Shown here piece by piece: positions 29,644 through 38,021 of a stretch of 64,000 nucleotides of DNA. Both the position numbers and the translations under genes were made by a program. The notes under the pieces are model-generated. The model did no database searches, was not told the origin of the DNA, and worked only from the letters and a program-made list of their open reading frames with translations. Positions within the stretch are counted from its first letter, which is position 1; each line of letters starts with the position of its first letter. The stretch is from assembly GCF_018596335.1 (NCBI RefSeq), contig NZ_JAHEPS010000002.1:1-64000 (forward strand), read 5' to 3'. This DNA is from Shewanella jiangmenensis (GTDB lineage Bacteria; Pseudomonadota; Gammaproteobacteria; Enterobacterales; Shewanellaceae).

Positions 29644-29739
29644 GCAGCCCGGAAATCCGGGTCGTCCTGTCGGACTGTAGCCTTCATTCGCGAAGACGTG
29701 CAGTTTCGTTGAGAGCGCCATACAAAGAGGAATGTTGCC

Positions 29740-32337
29740 GTGCTAGAAGCATATCGTAAACACGTCGAAGAACGTGCTGCAGAGGGCGTTGTCCCTAAGC
29801 CACTCGATGCCCACCAGGTAGCCGAACTGGTTGAATTAGTTAAGAATCCCCCAGCTGGTGAAGAAGCTTTCGTTCTGGATCTGCTGGAAAACCGTATTCC
29901 CCCCGGCGTTGACGAAGCCGCCTATGTTAAGGCTGCATTCCTGGATGCCGTTGCCAAAGGCGAAGCCAAGTCGCCAATCCTCAGCGCCGAGCGTGCCGTT
30001 GAACTGCTGGGCACCATGCAGGGCGGTTACAACATCGAGCCGCTGGTACGTCAGCTGGACAACGACAAGCTGGCCCCTCTGGCCGTTAAAGCCCTGTCTC
30101 ACACGCTGCTGATGTTCGACTCTTTCCACGACGTGGTAGAGAAGATGAACGCCGGCAATGCCCACGCCAAGCAAGTGGTTGAATCCTGGGCCAACGCCGA
30201 GTGGTTCCTGAGCCGTCCTAAGCTTGCCGACAAGATTTCCCTGACCGTATTCAAGGTGACCGGTGAAACCAACACCGACGACCTGTCTCCGGCTCCGGAT
30301 GCCTGGTCTCGCCCGGATATCCCGCTGCACGCCCTGGCGATGCTGAAAAACGCCCGCGACGGCATTGTGCCCGATGAGCCAGGCGCCATTGGTCCAATCA
30401 AGAAAATTGAAGCACTGAAAACCCAAGGTTTCCCACTGGTTTACGTGGGTGACGTAGTAGGTACCGGTTCTTCCCGTAAGTCTGCCACCAACTCTGTGCT
30501 GTGGTTCATGGGTGATGACATCCCATTCGTGCCAAACAAGCGCGCCGGTGGTTTCTGTCTTGGCGGCAAAATCGCCCCTATCTTCTTCAACACCATGGAA
30601 GATGCCGGCGCTCTGCCAATCGAGCTGGACGTCAGCAAGATGGAAATGGGCGATGTGATTGATATCTTCCCTTACGAGGGCAAGGTACGTCGCCATGGCA
30701 GCGATGAAGTGATTTCTGAGTTTGAACTCAAGACCGACGTGCTGCTGGATGAAGTACGCGCCGGTGGCCGTATTCCGCTGATCATCGGTCGTGGTCTGAC
30801 CGACAAGGCCCGTGAAGTGCTGGGTCTGGGCGCTTCTGCCGAGTTCGTTCGTCCTCAGGATGTGGCCGACACTGGCAAGGGTTACACCCTGGCCCAGAAG
30901 ATGGTTGGTAAAGCCTGCGGCGTGGCCGGTGTTCGCCCTGGTCAATACTGTGAGCCTAAGATGACTTCTGTAGGTTCTCAGGACACCACAGGTCCTATGA
31001 CCCGTGATGAGCTGAAAGATCTCGCCTGTCTTGGCTTCAGCGCCGACCTGACCATGCAGTCATTCTGTCACACCGCCGCTTATCCAAAGCCAGTGGACGT
31101 GAACACTCACCACACTCTGCCTGACTTCATCATGAACCGCGGTGGTATTTCACTGCGTCCAGGTGACGGTGTTATCCACTCATGGCTCAACCGCATGCTG
31201 CTGCCCGATACGGTAGGTACCGGCGGTGACTCGCACACCCGTTTCCCAATCGGTATCTCCTTCCCGGCCGGTTCCGGTCTGGTAGCCTTTGCTGCTGCCA
31301 CCGGCGTAATGCCACTGGATATGCCTGAGTCGGTACTGGTTCGCTTCAAGGGCCAGATGCAGCCTGGTATCACCCTGCGTGACCTGGTGCATGCCATCCC
31401 GCACAAGGCCATCGAGCTGGGCCTCTTGACCGTTGAGAAGAAAGGCAAGAAGAACATCTTCTCTGGCCGCATCCTCGAAATCGAAGGTCTGGAACACCTG
31501 AAAGTTGAACAGGCGTTCGAGCTGTCTGATGCCTCTGCCGAGCGCTCTGCCGCCGGTTGTACCATCAAGCTGGATAAAGATCCAATCATCGAGTATCTGA
31601 ACTCCAACATCGTCATGCTCAAGTGGATGATCGCTGAAGGCTACGGTGACCGCCGTACCATCGAGCGCCGCATCAAGGGCATGGAAGAGTGGCTGAAGAA
31701 CCCAGAGCTGATGGAAGCCGATAAAGATGCCGAGTACGCTGCGGTTATCGAAATCGACCTGAACAACATCAAAGAGCCAATCCTGTGTGCCCCTAACGAT
31801 CCGGACGATGCCGTGCTGCTGTCTGCCGTTGCCAACACCAAGATTGACGAAGTGTTCGTGGGTTCCTGTATGACCAACATCGGTCACTTCCGTGCTACCG
31901 GTAAGGTACTGGACAAGTTCGCCAAGAGCCTGCCAACCCGTCTGTGGATTGCTCCGCCAACCAAGATGGACAAGGACCAGCTGACCGAAGAAGGTTACTA
32001 CGGTATCTTCGGCCGCGTCGGTGCCCGTATCGAAATCCCAGGCTGTTCTCTGTGTATGGGTAACCAGGCTCGCGTAGCCGATGGCGCCACTGTGGTGTCC
32101 ACCTCTACCCGTAACTTCCCGAACCGTCTGGGTACCGGTGCCAACGTGTACCTGGCCTCAGCCGAACTGGCCGCCGTAGCCGCTCTGCTGGGCCGTCTGC
32201 CATCGCCAGAGGAATATCAGGTTTACGCCAAGGAAATCGACGCCACTGCCGCCGATACCTACCGTTACCTGAACTTCGACCAGATTGACTCCTACACCAA
32301 GAAAGCCGGTGCAGTGATTTTCCAATCTGCGGTCTAA
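29740..32337 (+). CDS. acnB: Aconitate hydratase B
   Basis: An 865-residue 4Fe-4S enzyme that isomerises citrate and isocitrate through cis-aconitate. AcnB is the main TCA-cycle aconitase of gammaproteobacteria and can bind mRNA when its cluster is lost. The N-terminal HEAT-like domain begins [16 protein letters not shown]. The cluster-binding cysteines are visible in [14 protein letters not shown] and in [22 protein letters not shown] follows. The start codon is GTG at 29740, with AGAGGA upstream. Codon use is that of a highly expressed gene. A terminator follows at 32361. Confidence 0.98.
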   Translation: MLEAYRKHVEERAAEGVVPKPLDAHQVAELVELVKNPPAGEEAFVLDLLENRIPPGVDEAAYVKAAFLDAVAKGEAKSPILSAERAVELLGTMQGGYNIEPLVRQLDNDKLAPLAVKALSHTLLMFDSFHDVVEKMNAGNAHAKQVVESWANAEWFLSRPKLADKISLTVFKVTGETNTDDLSPAPDAWSRPDIPLHALAMLKNARDGIVPDEPGAIGPIKKIEALKTQGFPLVYVGDVVGTGSSRKSATNSVLWFMGDDIPFVPNKRAGGFCLGGKIAPIFFNTMEDAGALPIELDVSKMEMGDVIDIFPYEGKVRRHGSDEVISEFELKTDVLLDEVRAGGRIPLIIGRGLTDKAREVLGLGASAEFVRPQDVADTGKGYTLAQKMVGKACGVAGVRPGQYCEPKMTSVGSQDTTGPMTRDELKDLACLGFSADLTMQSFCHTAAYPKPVDVNTHHTLPDFIMNRGGISLRPGDGVIHSWLNRMLLPDTVGTGGDSHTRFPIGISFPAGSGLVAFAAATGVMPLDMPESVLVRFKGQMQPGITLRDLVHAIPHKAIELGLLTVEKKGKKNIFSGRILEIEGLEHLKVEQAFELSDASAERSAAGCTIKLDKDPIIEYLNSNIVMLKWMIAEGYGDRRTIERRIKGMEEWLKNPELMEADKDAEYAAVIEIDLNNIKEPILCAPNDPDDAVLLSAVANTKIDEVFVGSCMTNIGHFRATGKVLDKFAKSLPTRLWIAPPTKMDKDQLTEEGYYGIFGRVGARIEIPGCSLCMGNQARVADGATVVSTSTRNFPNRLGTGANVYLASAELAAVAALLGRLPSPEEYQVYAKEIDATAADTYRYLNFDQIDSYTKKAGAVIFQSAV

Positions 32338-32357
32338 GTACTGTCGCATCGTGAGTT

Positions 32358-32387
32358 GAAAAGCCGGCGCAAGCCGGCTTTTTTGTG
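32358..32387 (+). terminator. Terminator after acnB
   Basis: AAGCCGGC and GCCGGCTT form a compact stem followed by TTTTTTG, 25 bp after the acnB stop. Confidence 0.9.
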
Positions 32388-32467
32388 TGTTTTTCAAGCT
32401 CTTAATGTTATCTTGGTTACAAGCTTGGGACGGTGCGGCTGTCCTGTTTTTCTTTTAGGAAGTCGTT

Positions 32468-33388
32468 ATGTCAAAGTGGGACAGAGTCATTACTTGTATC
32501 GCAGATGCGCTTGAGTTTGCCTCCGCTCAAGACCGGAAGTGCTGGTTTCGTGGGCATGCAAATAAAAGTTGGGATTTAGTACCGTCGGTCTTTCGCGAAA
32601 CGCATCCAGGTAGTAACGAATACTTTGATGAAGCAAAGCTGCTGAAAGAATTTATACGAAGGCATCCGGAAGCAAAAGAAAGGCACAGCGACACCTTTGA
32701 ATTACTAACCTATGCGCAGCATTATGGGCTGCCAACACGCCTGCTCGATTGGACAGAAAACCTACTTGTTGCGCTGTATTTTGCATGTTCGACAGAGCCT
32801 GCTTGTGAAGCAAAAATTTTCTCAATTCCTAATAAAATTAATGAGCTTGAACAATTTAATCAGATACATCAAAAATTTATTCGTAATTTGTTTGAAGAGT
32901 TAATTCATAACTCAAATCCATTTGGCTTTAATCGAGCAATACTCAATGCTTGCAACAAGTTGTCAGAAGATGAGTTAGATTATTGTGAGCGGACACTGTA
33001 TTTTTCTGACCATAAAATAGGTGTTGCGATTGGAAAAGCAAAACTTTCTCCAGATTTGTTCGCAGGAACAATAGGAAGCCTTAACTTGCAGGTCGACCCT
33101 GTGCGAAAGCTGGTTTATCCAGGCTTTCTTTTTACCCCGCCAAAAATCAACAGTCGACTGATAGCTCAGCACGGTGTCTTCACTTGTCATTTTGGGAAGT
33201 GCTACCACGGTGGGCAAAGCTTTCTAAATCTTAACGGCTTTCAATCTTACGTACAGGAAGCAGTTATTCCTTCAGGCTGCAAAGCAAATATTCTGAGGGA
33301 GCTTGAATTTTGTGGAGTGACGCAGGCGTCGCTATTTCCGGAGCTAGAATATCAAACCGCTGATATTAAATCTTACTGCGTTTTTTAA
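32468..33388 (+). CDS. FRG-domain protein of unknown function
   Basis: A 306-residue protein with an N-terminal FRG domain, named for its F-R-G motif, here CWFRGHANKSWDLVPSVFR near residues 25-43. The equally typical AQHYGLPTRLLDWTENLLVALYF follows near 78-100. The domain's function is unknown. The gene is clearly richer in A and T than its neighbours and uses codons rare around it (AAA, ATA, TTA), which suggests recent transfer. It starts with AGGA seven bases before the ATG and stands alone between the acnB terminator and a noncoding stretch. No signal peptide or membrane segment is visible. A role as an accessory or defence gene is possible but unproven. Confidence 0.88.
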   Translation: MSKWDRVITCIADALEFASAQDRKCWFRGHANKSWDLVPSVFRETHPGSNEYFDEAKLLKEFIRRHPEAKERHSDTFELLTYAQHYGLPTRLLDWTENLLVALYFACSTEPACEAKIFSIPNKINELEQFNQIHQKFIRNLFEELIHNSNPFGFNRAILNACNKLSEDELDYCERTLYFSDHKIGVAIGKAKLSPDLFAGTIGSLNLQVDPVRKLVYPGFLFTPPKINSRLIAQHGVFTCHFGKCYHGGQSFLNLNGFQSYVQEAVIPSGCKANILRELEFCGVTQASLFPELEYQTADIKSYCVF

Positions 33389-33941
33389 CGAGTAGAGATA
33401 GATAAAGGGGTCGGAGTTAATTAAACCCAATCATCGGCGACCTGACAGACTAAAGAAGAAAAGTCAGGACAGGCATAACACTTCACCTGCAGATTGCACT
33501 GGTCTTTCCCCACCTTCGGTGCCGCTAAGGTTGTTGGAATTGGGCGCGTAGCCGAGACAGGGAAGTCGAGGCAGAGACCGTCGAGAAGGGGCGAATGTCG
33601 CAAAGCCGAAAAGTTTACGGCAGAAAGTTGTTCCCAACACTTTCTGCATTCTCTCCATCCGTGCAGATCAGCGCGAGGCAAGGATAGCCGAGCTGGGATG
33701 AATTTATAGGGATGTAAATTCGTGAGTCGGTCTCGGTGACCGTTTTCAGCCCATAAGGCCAAAGTGCCTAGCTTCGTCTGGGGCGGCAGGGACTCTTATT
33801 TATAAATCGGCAAAAGGGGATTGCTGTAGATCCCCTCTTGGTCGGGTGTGGGTTGAAGACCCACGACCTTCTGTCGCTTGCAAAGCGACCGTCCTCACTC
33901 ATTGATGTCACAGCTCAGGCCGCTGCTCGCGGCCTCTTAGA
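33389..33941. other. Noncoding stretch downstream of the FRG gene
   Basis: About 550 bases without a convincing gene. The longest frame (33421-33762, minus, 113 codons) lacks a clear ribosome site. The region is composed like the host chromosome rather than like the FRG gene. It ends in three successive hairpins at 33815-33889. It could be a dispersed intergenic repeat or a structured element; a search for further copies in the genome would tell. Confidence 0.5.
33815..33889. other. Three consecutive hairpins (structured element)
   Basis: Three perfect stem-loops follow one another: AGGGGAT/ATCCCCT (33815-33836), GTGGGT/ACCCAC (33848-33864) and GTCGCTT/AAGCGAC (33873-33889). None is followed by a T-run of terminator type. 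The close packing suggests a folded RNA or a repeat element. Confidence 0.6.
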
Positions 33942-35396
33942 TTAGCCCCGTGGCTTGCCTGAGTCCTTCCCCTTTGGCGTCCCTGATCTGGCGGCGCCCG
34001 TCCCACGCTGTGGGTTTGCTGGTTTTTTCCGTTGCGCCGCTGCCCAAGGGCCTTTGGCTTCAGTGCCGCCTTCGCTTGCCCCTGGTTTTTCTGGGCGAGC
34101 TTTTGGTTGAGAGACGGGCTGAGAGTTGCGTTGATAGCTGAGCTGAGAGTTGCGTTGAGAGCTGAGCTCAGAGCTGGGTTGGGCTTTGCGCTGAGAGTTG
34201 GACTGAGACTTGGGCTGAGAGCTGCGTTGAGAGCTGGGCTTATAGTCGAGAATAGACACAGGGATAGGCTTTTTAGGCTCAAACCCTTCTATCACTCGCC
34301 GCTCAATCACATGCCCGAGGCGGCTTTCAATCATACACAGATTCTTGAAATCATCTTTTGACAGCAAAGACACAGCTTCCCCTGTCATGCCCGCGCGGCC
34401 GGTACGACCGATCCGGTGAATATATTCATCCGGCGGGAATGGCAGATCGTAGTTCACCACCCGTTCAAGCTTATCGACATCAATCCCCCGTGCGGCCACG
34501 CCGGTGGCGACCAGATACTGCAAGCTGCCGTCTTTAAATTCACTCAGCACCTGCTCGCGCGACGCCTGACTGCGGCCACTGTGAAACGCTTCGGCGCGAA
34601 TGCCACGCTTTTCAAGCTGGCTGACCAACTTGGCTGCACCATGTTTGGTTTCAATAAAAATCAGCGCCTGCTGCCACTGTTCAGTTTGGATAAGATGGCT
34701 CAGCAGTGCCGACTTGGCGTCCTTGTCGACCGTCACCAACCACTGGGAAATCTCTTTTTTGCTGGGCTTGGCGATGGCAATTTCAACTGGATCCGGCACC
34801 GCAGTTTTGGCCAGTTCGCGGATCCGCGGGGACAAAGTCGCCGAAAACAGCAGATTCTGGCGGTTCGTGGGCATGCGGCCGATAAGGTCGTTAATGACCT
34901 CAATAAAGCCCATATCCAGCATGCGGTCGGCTTCATCCAGCACCAGCACCTGGATTTCGTCAAAATGCACAGCGCGTTGATGGTACATGTCTTTGAGTCG
35001 ACCCGGCGTCGCCACCAGAATATCCACCCCCGCAATCAGCGCCTGCTTTTGGGCCTCCATATCCACGCCGCCATACATGGCCAACACGGTCAGCGGCAAA
35101 TTCGCTGCGTAGGCGCCGAGATTGTCAGCCACCTGCACCACCAACTCCCGGGTGGGCGCCATAATCACCGCCCGTACCCGTTTTTTCCGTTCTGTCTTGC
35201 CCTTGCTTAAGCGCTCAATCAGCGGCAGTCCAAACGCCGCCGTTTTGCCCGTGCCTGTTTGAGCTGCGGCCAGCAGATTGTGGCCACTTAAAGCGACCGG
35301 GATAGCCTTTTGCTGGATCTCGGTAGGCTGTTGATAGTTAAGCGACTCTAGTGCCGAAGTAATGGCGGGAGCTAACCCCAGACGAGCAAATGACAT
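33942..35396 (-). CDS. rhlE: DEAD-box RNA helicase RhlE
   Basis: A 484-residue ATP-dependent RNA helicase. The Q motif (LNYQQPTEIQQKAIP), motif I (AAQTGTGKTAAF), Ia (PTRELVVQ), motif II DEAD, motif III SAT, and the C-terminal motifs ATGVAARGIDV and HRIGRTGRAG are all present. RhlE takes part in RNA turnover and ribosome maturation. The core ends near residue 370. The tail contains 12 tandem tetrapeptides of the form x-S-Q-x (34092-34235), then a basic, Gly/Lys/Arg-rich end, probably disordered and RNA-binding. The first bases downstream of the gene hold the hairpin element described separately. Confidence 0.95.
   Translation of the reverse strand: MSFARLGLAPAITSALESLNYQQPTEIQQKAIPVALSGHNLLAAAQTGTGKTAAFGLPLIERLSKGKTERKKRVRAVIMAPTRELVVQVADNLGAYAANLPLTVLAMYGGVDMEAQKQALIAGVDILVATPGRLKDMYHQRAVHFDEIQVLVLDEADRMLDMGFIEVINDLIGRMPTNRQNLLFSATLSPRIRELAKTAVPDPVEIAIAKPSKKEISQWLVTVDKDAKSALLSHLIQTEQWQQALIFIETKHGAAKLVSQLEKRGIRAEAFHSGRSQASREQVLSEFKDGSLQYLVATGVAARGIDVDKLERVVNYDLPFPPDEYIHRIGRTGRAGMTGEAVSLLSKDDFKNLCMIESRLGHVIERRVIEGFEPKKPIPVSILDYKPSSQRSSQPKSQSNSQRKAQPSSELSSQRNSQLSYQRNSQPVSQPKARPEKPGASEGGTEAKGPWAAAQRKKPANPQRGTGAARSGTPKGKDSGKPRG
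34092..34235 (-). repeat. 12 copies of a degenerate 12-bp repeat inside rhlE
   Basis: Exactly 144 bp encode the tetrapeptides SSQR, SSQP, KSQS, NSQR, KAQP, SSEL, SSQR, NSQL, SYQR, NSQP, VSQP and KARP. The period is 12 bp throughout and the reading frame is kept. Confidence 0.9.
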
Positions 35397-35436
35397 AGAA
35401 AATCCAACTCAGTGTAGTGGGCGGTAGCCTCAGGAT

Positions 35437-35450
35437 GGGCGCGCATTCTA
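35437..35450 (-). promoter_or_regulatory. Candidate rhlE promoter (-10 with GC-rich discriminator)
   Basis: On the minus strand TAGAAT (35445-35450) is followed by GCGCGCCC, about 45 bp before the rhlE start. A second copy, TAGAAT then GCGCCC, lies at 35555-35568. No good -35 hexamer is seen for either. The remainder of 35397-35656 shows nothing else. Confidence 0.45.
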
Positions 35451-35656
35451 TCGCTATTCATCCGGTATTCAAAGCCAGCGGCGCTTGATGGGGGCTGCAG
35501 ACATTGGATCAAGTCAAGCACAGAAAGCCAGGGCAGAGAAGTGTCAGCACATCTATGGGCGCATTCTACAGCTGTAAGCCGTTTTTAGTTCTCGGATATC
35601 CACCCGATGTGTGGGCAAAGTACTCAGGCCAATCAATCCTACTCCACCAGAACCTG

Positions 35657-35731
35657 TCCCATCAGCTCTCATCCCATCAGCTCTCATCCCATCGGATCCA
35701 ATCCCGTCAGATCCCATCTCATAGGATCACT
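35657..35731. repeat. Five degenerate 15-bp tandem repeats
   Basis: The units start at 35657, 35672, 35687, 35702 and 35717. The first two are identical (TCCCATCAGCTCTCA); the others diverge but keep TCnCAT or TCCCGT and a GATC-like core. The last unit overlaps the stop codon of the hydrolase gene. Confidence 0.85.
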
Positions 35732-36440
35732 GTGCCTCACCGTGTACCCAATCCAGCACTGGGTTCAGCCACTCGGGGAGAGGCTGGTAAAAGGCGCCGT
35801 GCAGTTTGCCGGTGTCGATTTTAAGTTCCTTAAAGCTTGCCGGTTTTTCAGGATAGTCCATAAAGTGGCGGCAGCTTGCGCCCAGCGCATCGCTTGCTTC
35901 ATAAATCGAAAATACCTTGCCGGATAATCTCAGGCTGGGTGGCACTGAGCCTTCGGGGCAGGATGCCAACAGCACGTAGCGCAGTTCAGGGCGATGCAGG
36001 TAGCTGGATACCCGGGTGGTAATGCCGCCGCCTTTTGAAAAACCGACCACCACTATGTTGCGCTCGGGCACGCCTGCTTCAATCAATTGCTCAATTTGGG
36101 CCACTATGTTGCCGGCGTAGGCGTAACTGTTGGTATTGGCCGGTCGCTGGGCTGAAATCACCACCGCGCCACGGGAAGCCAGCGCATCCAGTACTGCCGG
36201 GTAATCATATAAGCCAAACCTTGGGTCGGTTGGCCTGGGGCCGCTGTTTTCAATAATGCGGCCGTGTAAATAAAAGAGATAGGTTGCCGACGGGCTTGGC
36301 TTGTCAGGCGGAGTAGTCACCACAGTGCCTGCAAGCGTCTGCTCTGCAGTTGCCTGTGTGGATAAATTGCTAGCCTGCCCAGCGGTTGACTGCATGATTA
36401 AACTGCTCGCCAGCATCAATGTCGCCAATCCTGCTTTCAT
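35727..36440 (-). CDS. Exported alpha/beta-hydrolase
   Basis: A 237-residue protein with a signal peptide (MKAGLATLMLASSLIMQSTAGQA) and an alpha/beta-hydrolase fold. YLFYLHGRIIE near residue 55 is the oxyanion/HG region, and VVVGFSKGGG near residue 123 carries the nucleophile serine. The remaining acid and histidine of the triad are less certain; a late CRHFMDYP is a candidate region. The substrate is unknown. The start at 36440 (AAGGG upstream) is preferred over the GTG one codon earlier. The 3' end lies in a 15-bp tandem repeat. The gene is divergent from mesX across a 580-bp spacer. Confidence 0.8.
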   Translation of the reverse strand: MKAGLATLMLASSLIMQSTAGQASNLSTQATAEQTLAGTVVTTPPDKPSPSATYLFYLHGRIIENSGPRPTDPRFGLYDYPAVLDALASRGAVVISAQRPANTNSYAYAGNIVAQIEQLIEAGVPERNIVVVGFSKGGGITTRVSSYLHRPELRYVLLASCPEGSVPPSLRLSGKVFSIYEASDALGASCRHFMDYPEKPASFKELKIDTGKLHGAFYQPLPEWLNPVLDWVHGEAQ

Positions 36441-36727
36441 CACAAGCCCTTAAGTTTGTTTACCCAGTCAGCTACGGTCACACAATTTCGCCGTTTTGTG
36501 AACAGATATCAGGTAGCTGCGTGGTTAGGTCAGAGCCATGCTGCCAAGGCCGACCTGTGAGCCTAAAGGTTGATATTGCCTGGGCTCATCTGCCAGTTCA
36601 TTGGTTATACCTCAGTCACAGCCTGCGCGGATGCGGCTTTTGGCGCATGTTGAATTTGGCTCATGTTGCAGTCGCGGATTATTCAATTTTCTTCATCTTT
36701 GCTTATGGGTATAAAGCACTCCAAAGC

Positions 36728-36754
36728 GGATGTTTAGCCGTTTAGACGTCTAAA
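36728..36754. promoter_or_regulatory. Tandem MetJ operator upstream of mesX-mesD
   Basis: Three adjoining 8-bp boxes match the MetJ consensus AGACGTCT: GGATGTTT (5 of 8) at 36728, AGCCGTTT (6 of 8) at 36736 and AGACGTCT (8 of 8) at 36744. The last is inside a 14-bp perfect palindrome, TTTAGACGTCTAAA (36741-36754). MetJ with S-adenosylmethionine binds such tandem boxes cooperatively. A TATAAA just upstream (about 36710) may be the -10 element. Confidence 0.82.
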
Positions 36755-37023
36755 TATTCAGTGGGGTGGCGTTAATGTGGCGCTGTGGCGGCCTTGCTTC
36801 AGGTTAATCGGCGGCAGCGCGGCGTTTAGGTCTGTTTGGGCCAATTGCCGCAAAAGCCAAAGTGGCACACAAGCCAAAAGCCTCGTAACTAACCAGCGAC
36901 ATAAATAGAAAGCCACACAAGCAAAGAGCCACAGGGATCCAGCTAAACCCACAGCAAGCCATCGAGAGTGGCGGGCAGGGCAGCAGCGATAACGGCAGCA
37001 GTGATAACGGAGAGCGCAGCAGT
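36755..37023 (+). other. Long leader between MetJ operator and mesX
   Basis: If transcription starts near the MetJ boxes, mesX has a 5' leader of about 270 nt. It contains no convincing gene (minus-strand frames here look random). I recognise no S-adenosylmethionine riboswitch. A 15-bp duplication lies at its end. Confidence 0.5.
36979..37008. repeat. 15-bp tandem duplication before mesX
   Basis: GGCAGCAGCGATAAC at 36979-36993 is followed at once by GGCAGCAGTGATAAC at 36994-37008, with one mismatch. It lies 15 bp before the mesX start codon, so it moves the distance to the ribosome site only if its copy number changes. Confidence 0.85.
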
Positions 37024-38007
37024 ATGAGTAACGAATTTTCTTTTTCAATCAAAAGCATCTGTTTTGATGAGCATTACGTCCCATCCGACAGCACCCGCAT
37101 CACCACCAATTTTGCCAATCTCGCCCGGGGCGAGCGTCGCCAGCAAAACCTGCGCAATACCCTGACCATGATTAACGACAGGTTCAACTCGCTGGCCCAT
37201 TGGGACAACCCCGACGCCAATCGTTATTCGGTTGAGCTGGAAATTGTGTCGGTGGATATCCAAATTGAAGGGCAGGCCAATGCGTTTCCGTCGATTGAAG
37301 TGCTGAAAACCAACATCATCGACCACAAAACCAATGAGCGAATTGAAGGGCTGGTGGGCAATAACTTTTCGTCTTACGTGCGGGATTACGATTTCAGCGT
37401 GTTGCTGCTGGAGCACAATAAAAACAGGCAAGGGTTCAGCATTCCGGAAAACTTTGGCGAGCTGCACGGACGGCTGTTCCAGCATTTTGTGAAATCCGAC
37501 GCCTACCAGCGCCAGTTTAAAAAGCGGCCGGTGATTTGCCTCAGTGTGTCCGATAGCAAGGTGTACCAGCGCAGCACCAATCAGCATCCGGTGCTGGGCT
37601 TTGAATACCTGCCCAATGAGTCGTCACTGACAGAGCAGTATTTCAACAAGATGGGCCTGAATGTGCGCTACTTTATGCCCGCAGGCTGTGTTGCACCACT
37701 GGCGTTTTACTTCTTTGGTGACCTTCTCAACGACTACAGCAACCTTGAGCTGATTGGCACCATCAGCACCATGGAAACCTTCCAGAAAATCTACCGTCCT
37801 GAAATTTACAACGCCCATGCCGCCGCCGGGCAGCGTTATCAGGCCGATTTAAAGAGCCAGCAGCACTCACTCACCAAAATCGTCTACGACCGAGAAGAGC
37901 GCAGCAAGCTGGCGATTCAGCAGGGCAAGTTTGCCGAAGAGCATTTTATCAAGCCTCACAAGGCGTTCCTCGAGCAGTGGTCCGCCAATTTTTCTCAGTC
38001 AGCCTAA
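37024..38007 (+). CDS. mesX: MesX, DUF1852 partner of methionine synthase MesD
   Basis: A 327-residue cytoplasmic protein of the DUF1852 family, named MesX and thought to be an oxygenase-like helper needed for MesD activity. I recognise the family by its N-terminus, FSFSIKSICFDEHYVPSD, and the block around RITTNFANLARGERR. There is no signal peptide or membrane segment. It is followed after 14 bp by mesD, the arrangement reported for this pair, and is preceded by a tandem MetJ operator, which supports a role in methionine supply. A flavin reductase sometimes found nearby in other genomes is not seen here. The biochemical role of MesX remains uncertain. Confidence 0.88.
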   Translation: MSNEFSFSIKSICFDEHYVPSDSTRITTNFANLARGERRQQNLRNTLTMINDRFNSLAHWDNPDANRYSVELEIVSVDIQIEGQANAFPSIEVLKTNIIDHKTNERIEGLVGNNFSSYVRDYDFSVLLLEHNKNRQGFSIPENFGELHGRLFQHFVKSDAYQRQFKKRPVICLSVSDSKVYQRSTNQHPVLGFEYLPNESSLTEQYFNKMGLNVRYFMPAGCVAPLAFYFFGDLLNDYSNLELIGTISTMETFQKIYRPEIYNAHAAAGQRYQADLKSQQHSLTKIVYDREERSKLAIQQGKFAEEHFIKPHKAFLEQWSANFSQSA

Positions 38008-38021
38008 GCTCGGAGCAAATC

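Noticed and set aside
29836-30945. 369-codon minus frame inside acnB
   Set aside because: Antisense shadow of a strongly codon-biased gene; His- and Gln-rich nonsense sequence.
33421-33762. 113-codon minus frame after the FRG gene
   Set aside because: It has no good ribosome site. The fairly even amino-acid mix made me pause, but the region is better explained as a noncoding repeat until other copies are checked.
34092-34235. CRISPR-like array in rhlE
   Set aside because: The repeats are contiguous 12-bp units without spacers and are in frame within a protein.
36755-37023. S-adenosylmethionine riboswitch in the mesX leader
   Set aside because: I looked for it because of the methionine genes; no SAM-I-like pattern of stems could be recognised, and the MetJ boxes already explain control.
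36758-37048. Minus frames rich in Cys/Leu in the mesX leader
   Set aside because: They overlap the mesX start and the 15-bp repeat, and the translation is low-complexity without a ribosome site.
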